Assembly (NCBI GenBank): GCA_002366995.1 | Contig: DFCM01000047.1 | Location: 1-6,251 of the forward strand | Length of the DNA: 6,251 nucleotides | Direction: 5' to 3' | From: a bacterium UBP3_UBA3054 | Lineage (GTDB): Bacteria > Auribacterota > UBA3054 | In this document: positions 6,207 to 6,251 of the stretch, piece after piece | Position numbering within the stretch: the first letter of the stretch is position 1 | Layout: every line of letters begins with the position of its first letter | Notes under the pieces: generated by a model | Seen by the model: only the letters and a program-made list of their open reading frames with translations | Told to the model about the DNA's origin: nothing | Database searches by the model: none | Made by a program: the position numbers and the translations under genes

Positions 6207-6251
6207 TTAGAAAGTCAGCCTTATGGTCTTGATCTCGAAGGGATGGAAGGT
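6207..6251 (-). CDS. C-terminal end of an upstream gene, possibly a GH38 alpha-mannosidase (partial)
   Basis: Read on the minus strand from the window edge, 14 sense codons and a TAA encode TFHPFEIKTIRLTF. The pattern hydrophobic-x-PFEIKT-x-R-L is common at the extreme C-terminus of bacterial GH38 alpha-mannosidases, where the last beta-strand closes the C-terminal domain. Some other glycosidases end similarly, so the family call is tentative. That it is a real gene end is better supported: its stop lies three bases before the GH65 start on the same strand and its codons match the cluster's style (TTC, ATC, AAG, ACC). It would be the promoter-proximal partner of the GH65 gene. The rest lies beyond the right edge. 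Confidence 0.5.
   Translation of the reverse strand, partial: TFHPFEIKTIRLTF

Overview
The window carries four substantial genes and the tail of a fifth. Four of the five look like cytoplasmic carbohydrate-utilisation genes of a bacterium. The glycoside hydrolase (GH) genes have fairly high GC: hand counts give 36/60 at 1921-1980 and 33/60 at 4921-4980. The spacers are A-rich, the coding is bacterial, and a Shine-Dalgarno-like AAGGTG precedes one gene. The GH36/GH4/GH65 mix is typical of a saccharolytic, gut- or plant-associated anaerobe. The phylum cannot be read from this sequence; a PVC-type (Lentisphaerota-like) or similar lineage is only a guess.

Region 1 (1-3049, plus strand) is an operon-like pair. 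The first gene is a GH36 alpha-galactosidase-type enzyme whose 5' end lies outside the window. After a 49-base A/C-rich spacer comes a complete GH4 NAD/Mn-dependent alpha-galactosidase of MelA type. The pair ends at a textbook intrinsic terminator with a perfect 10-bp stem and a GCAA loop. Two mechanistically unrelated alpha-galactosidases side by side suggest use of alpha-galactosides such as melibiose, raffinose-family sugars or galactolipid/galactomannan fragments.

Region 2 (3050-4017, plus strand) has a clearly different composition (19/60 GC at 3361-3420). It holds one gene with its own candidate promoter: a RhuM-family protein with a C-terminal degenerate phospholipase-D-like domain. 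It looks like accessory cargo at the point where two sugar clusters converge. No integrase, transposase or flanking repeat is visible.

Region 3 (4029-6251, minus strand) contains a complete GH65 family protein, most likely an inverting disaccharide phosphorylase. Three bases upstream of its start is the stop codon of another gene. Only the last 14 codons of that gene are in the window, and they resemble the C-terminus of GH38 alpha-mannosidases. These two genes form a second, convergent operon.

No clearly undescribed system is visible. The items most worth a second look are the RhuM/PLD-like protein as a transferred gene, the substrate of the GH65 enzyme in its glycosidase context, and the short partial gene at the right edge. 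No stretch over 300 bases lacks a gene; no RNA gene, CRISPR array or insertion sequence was seen.
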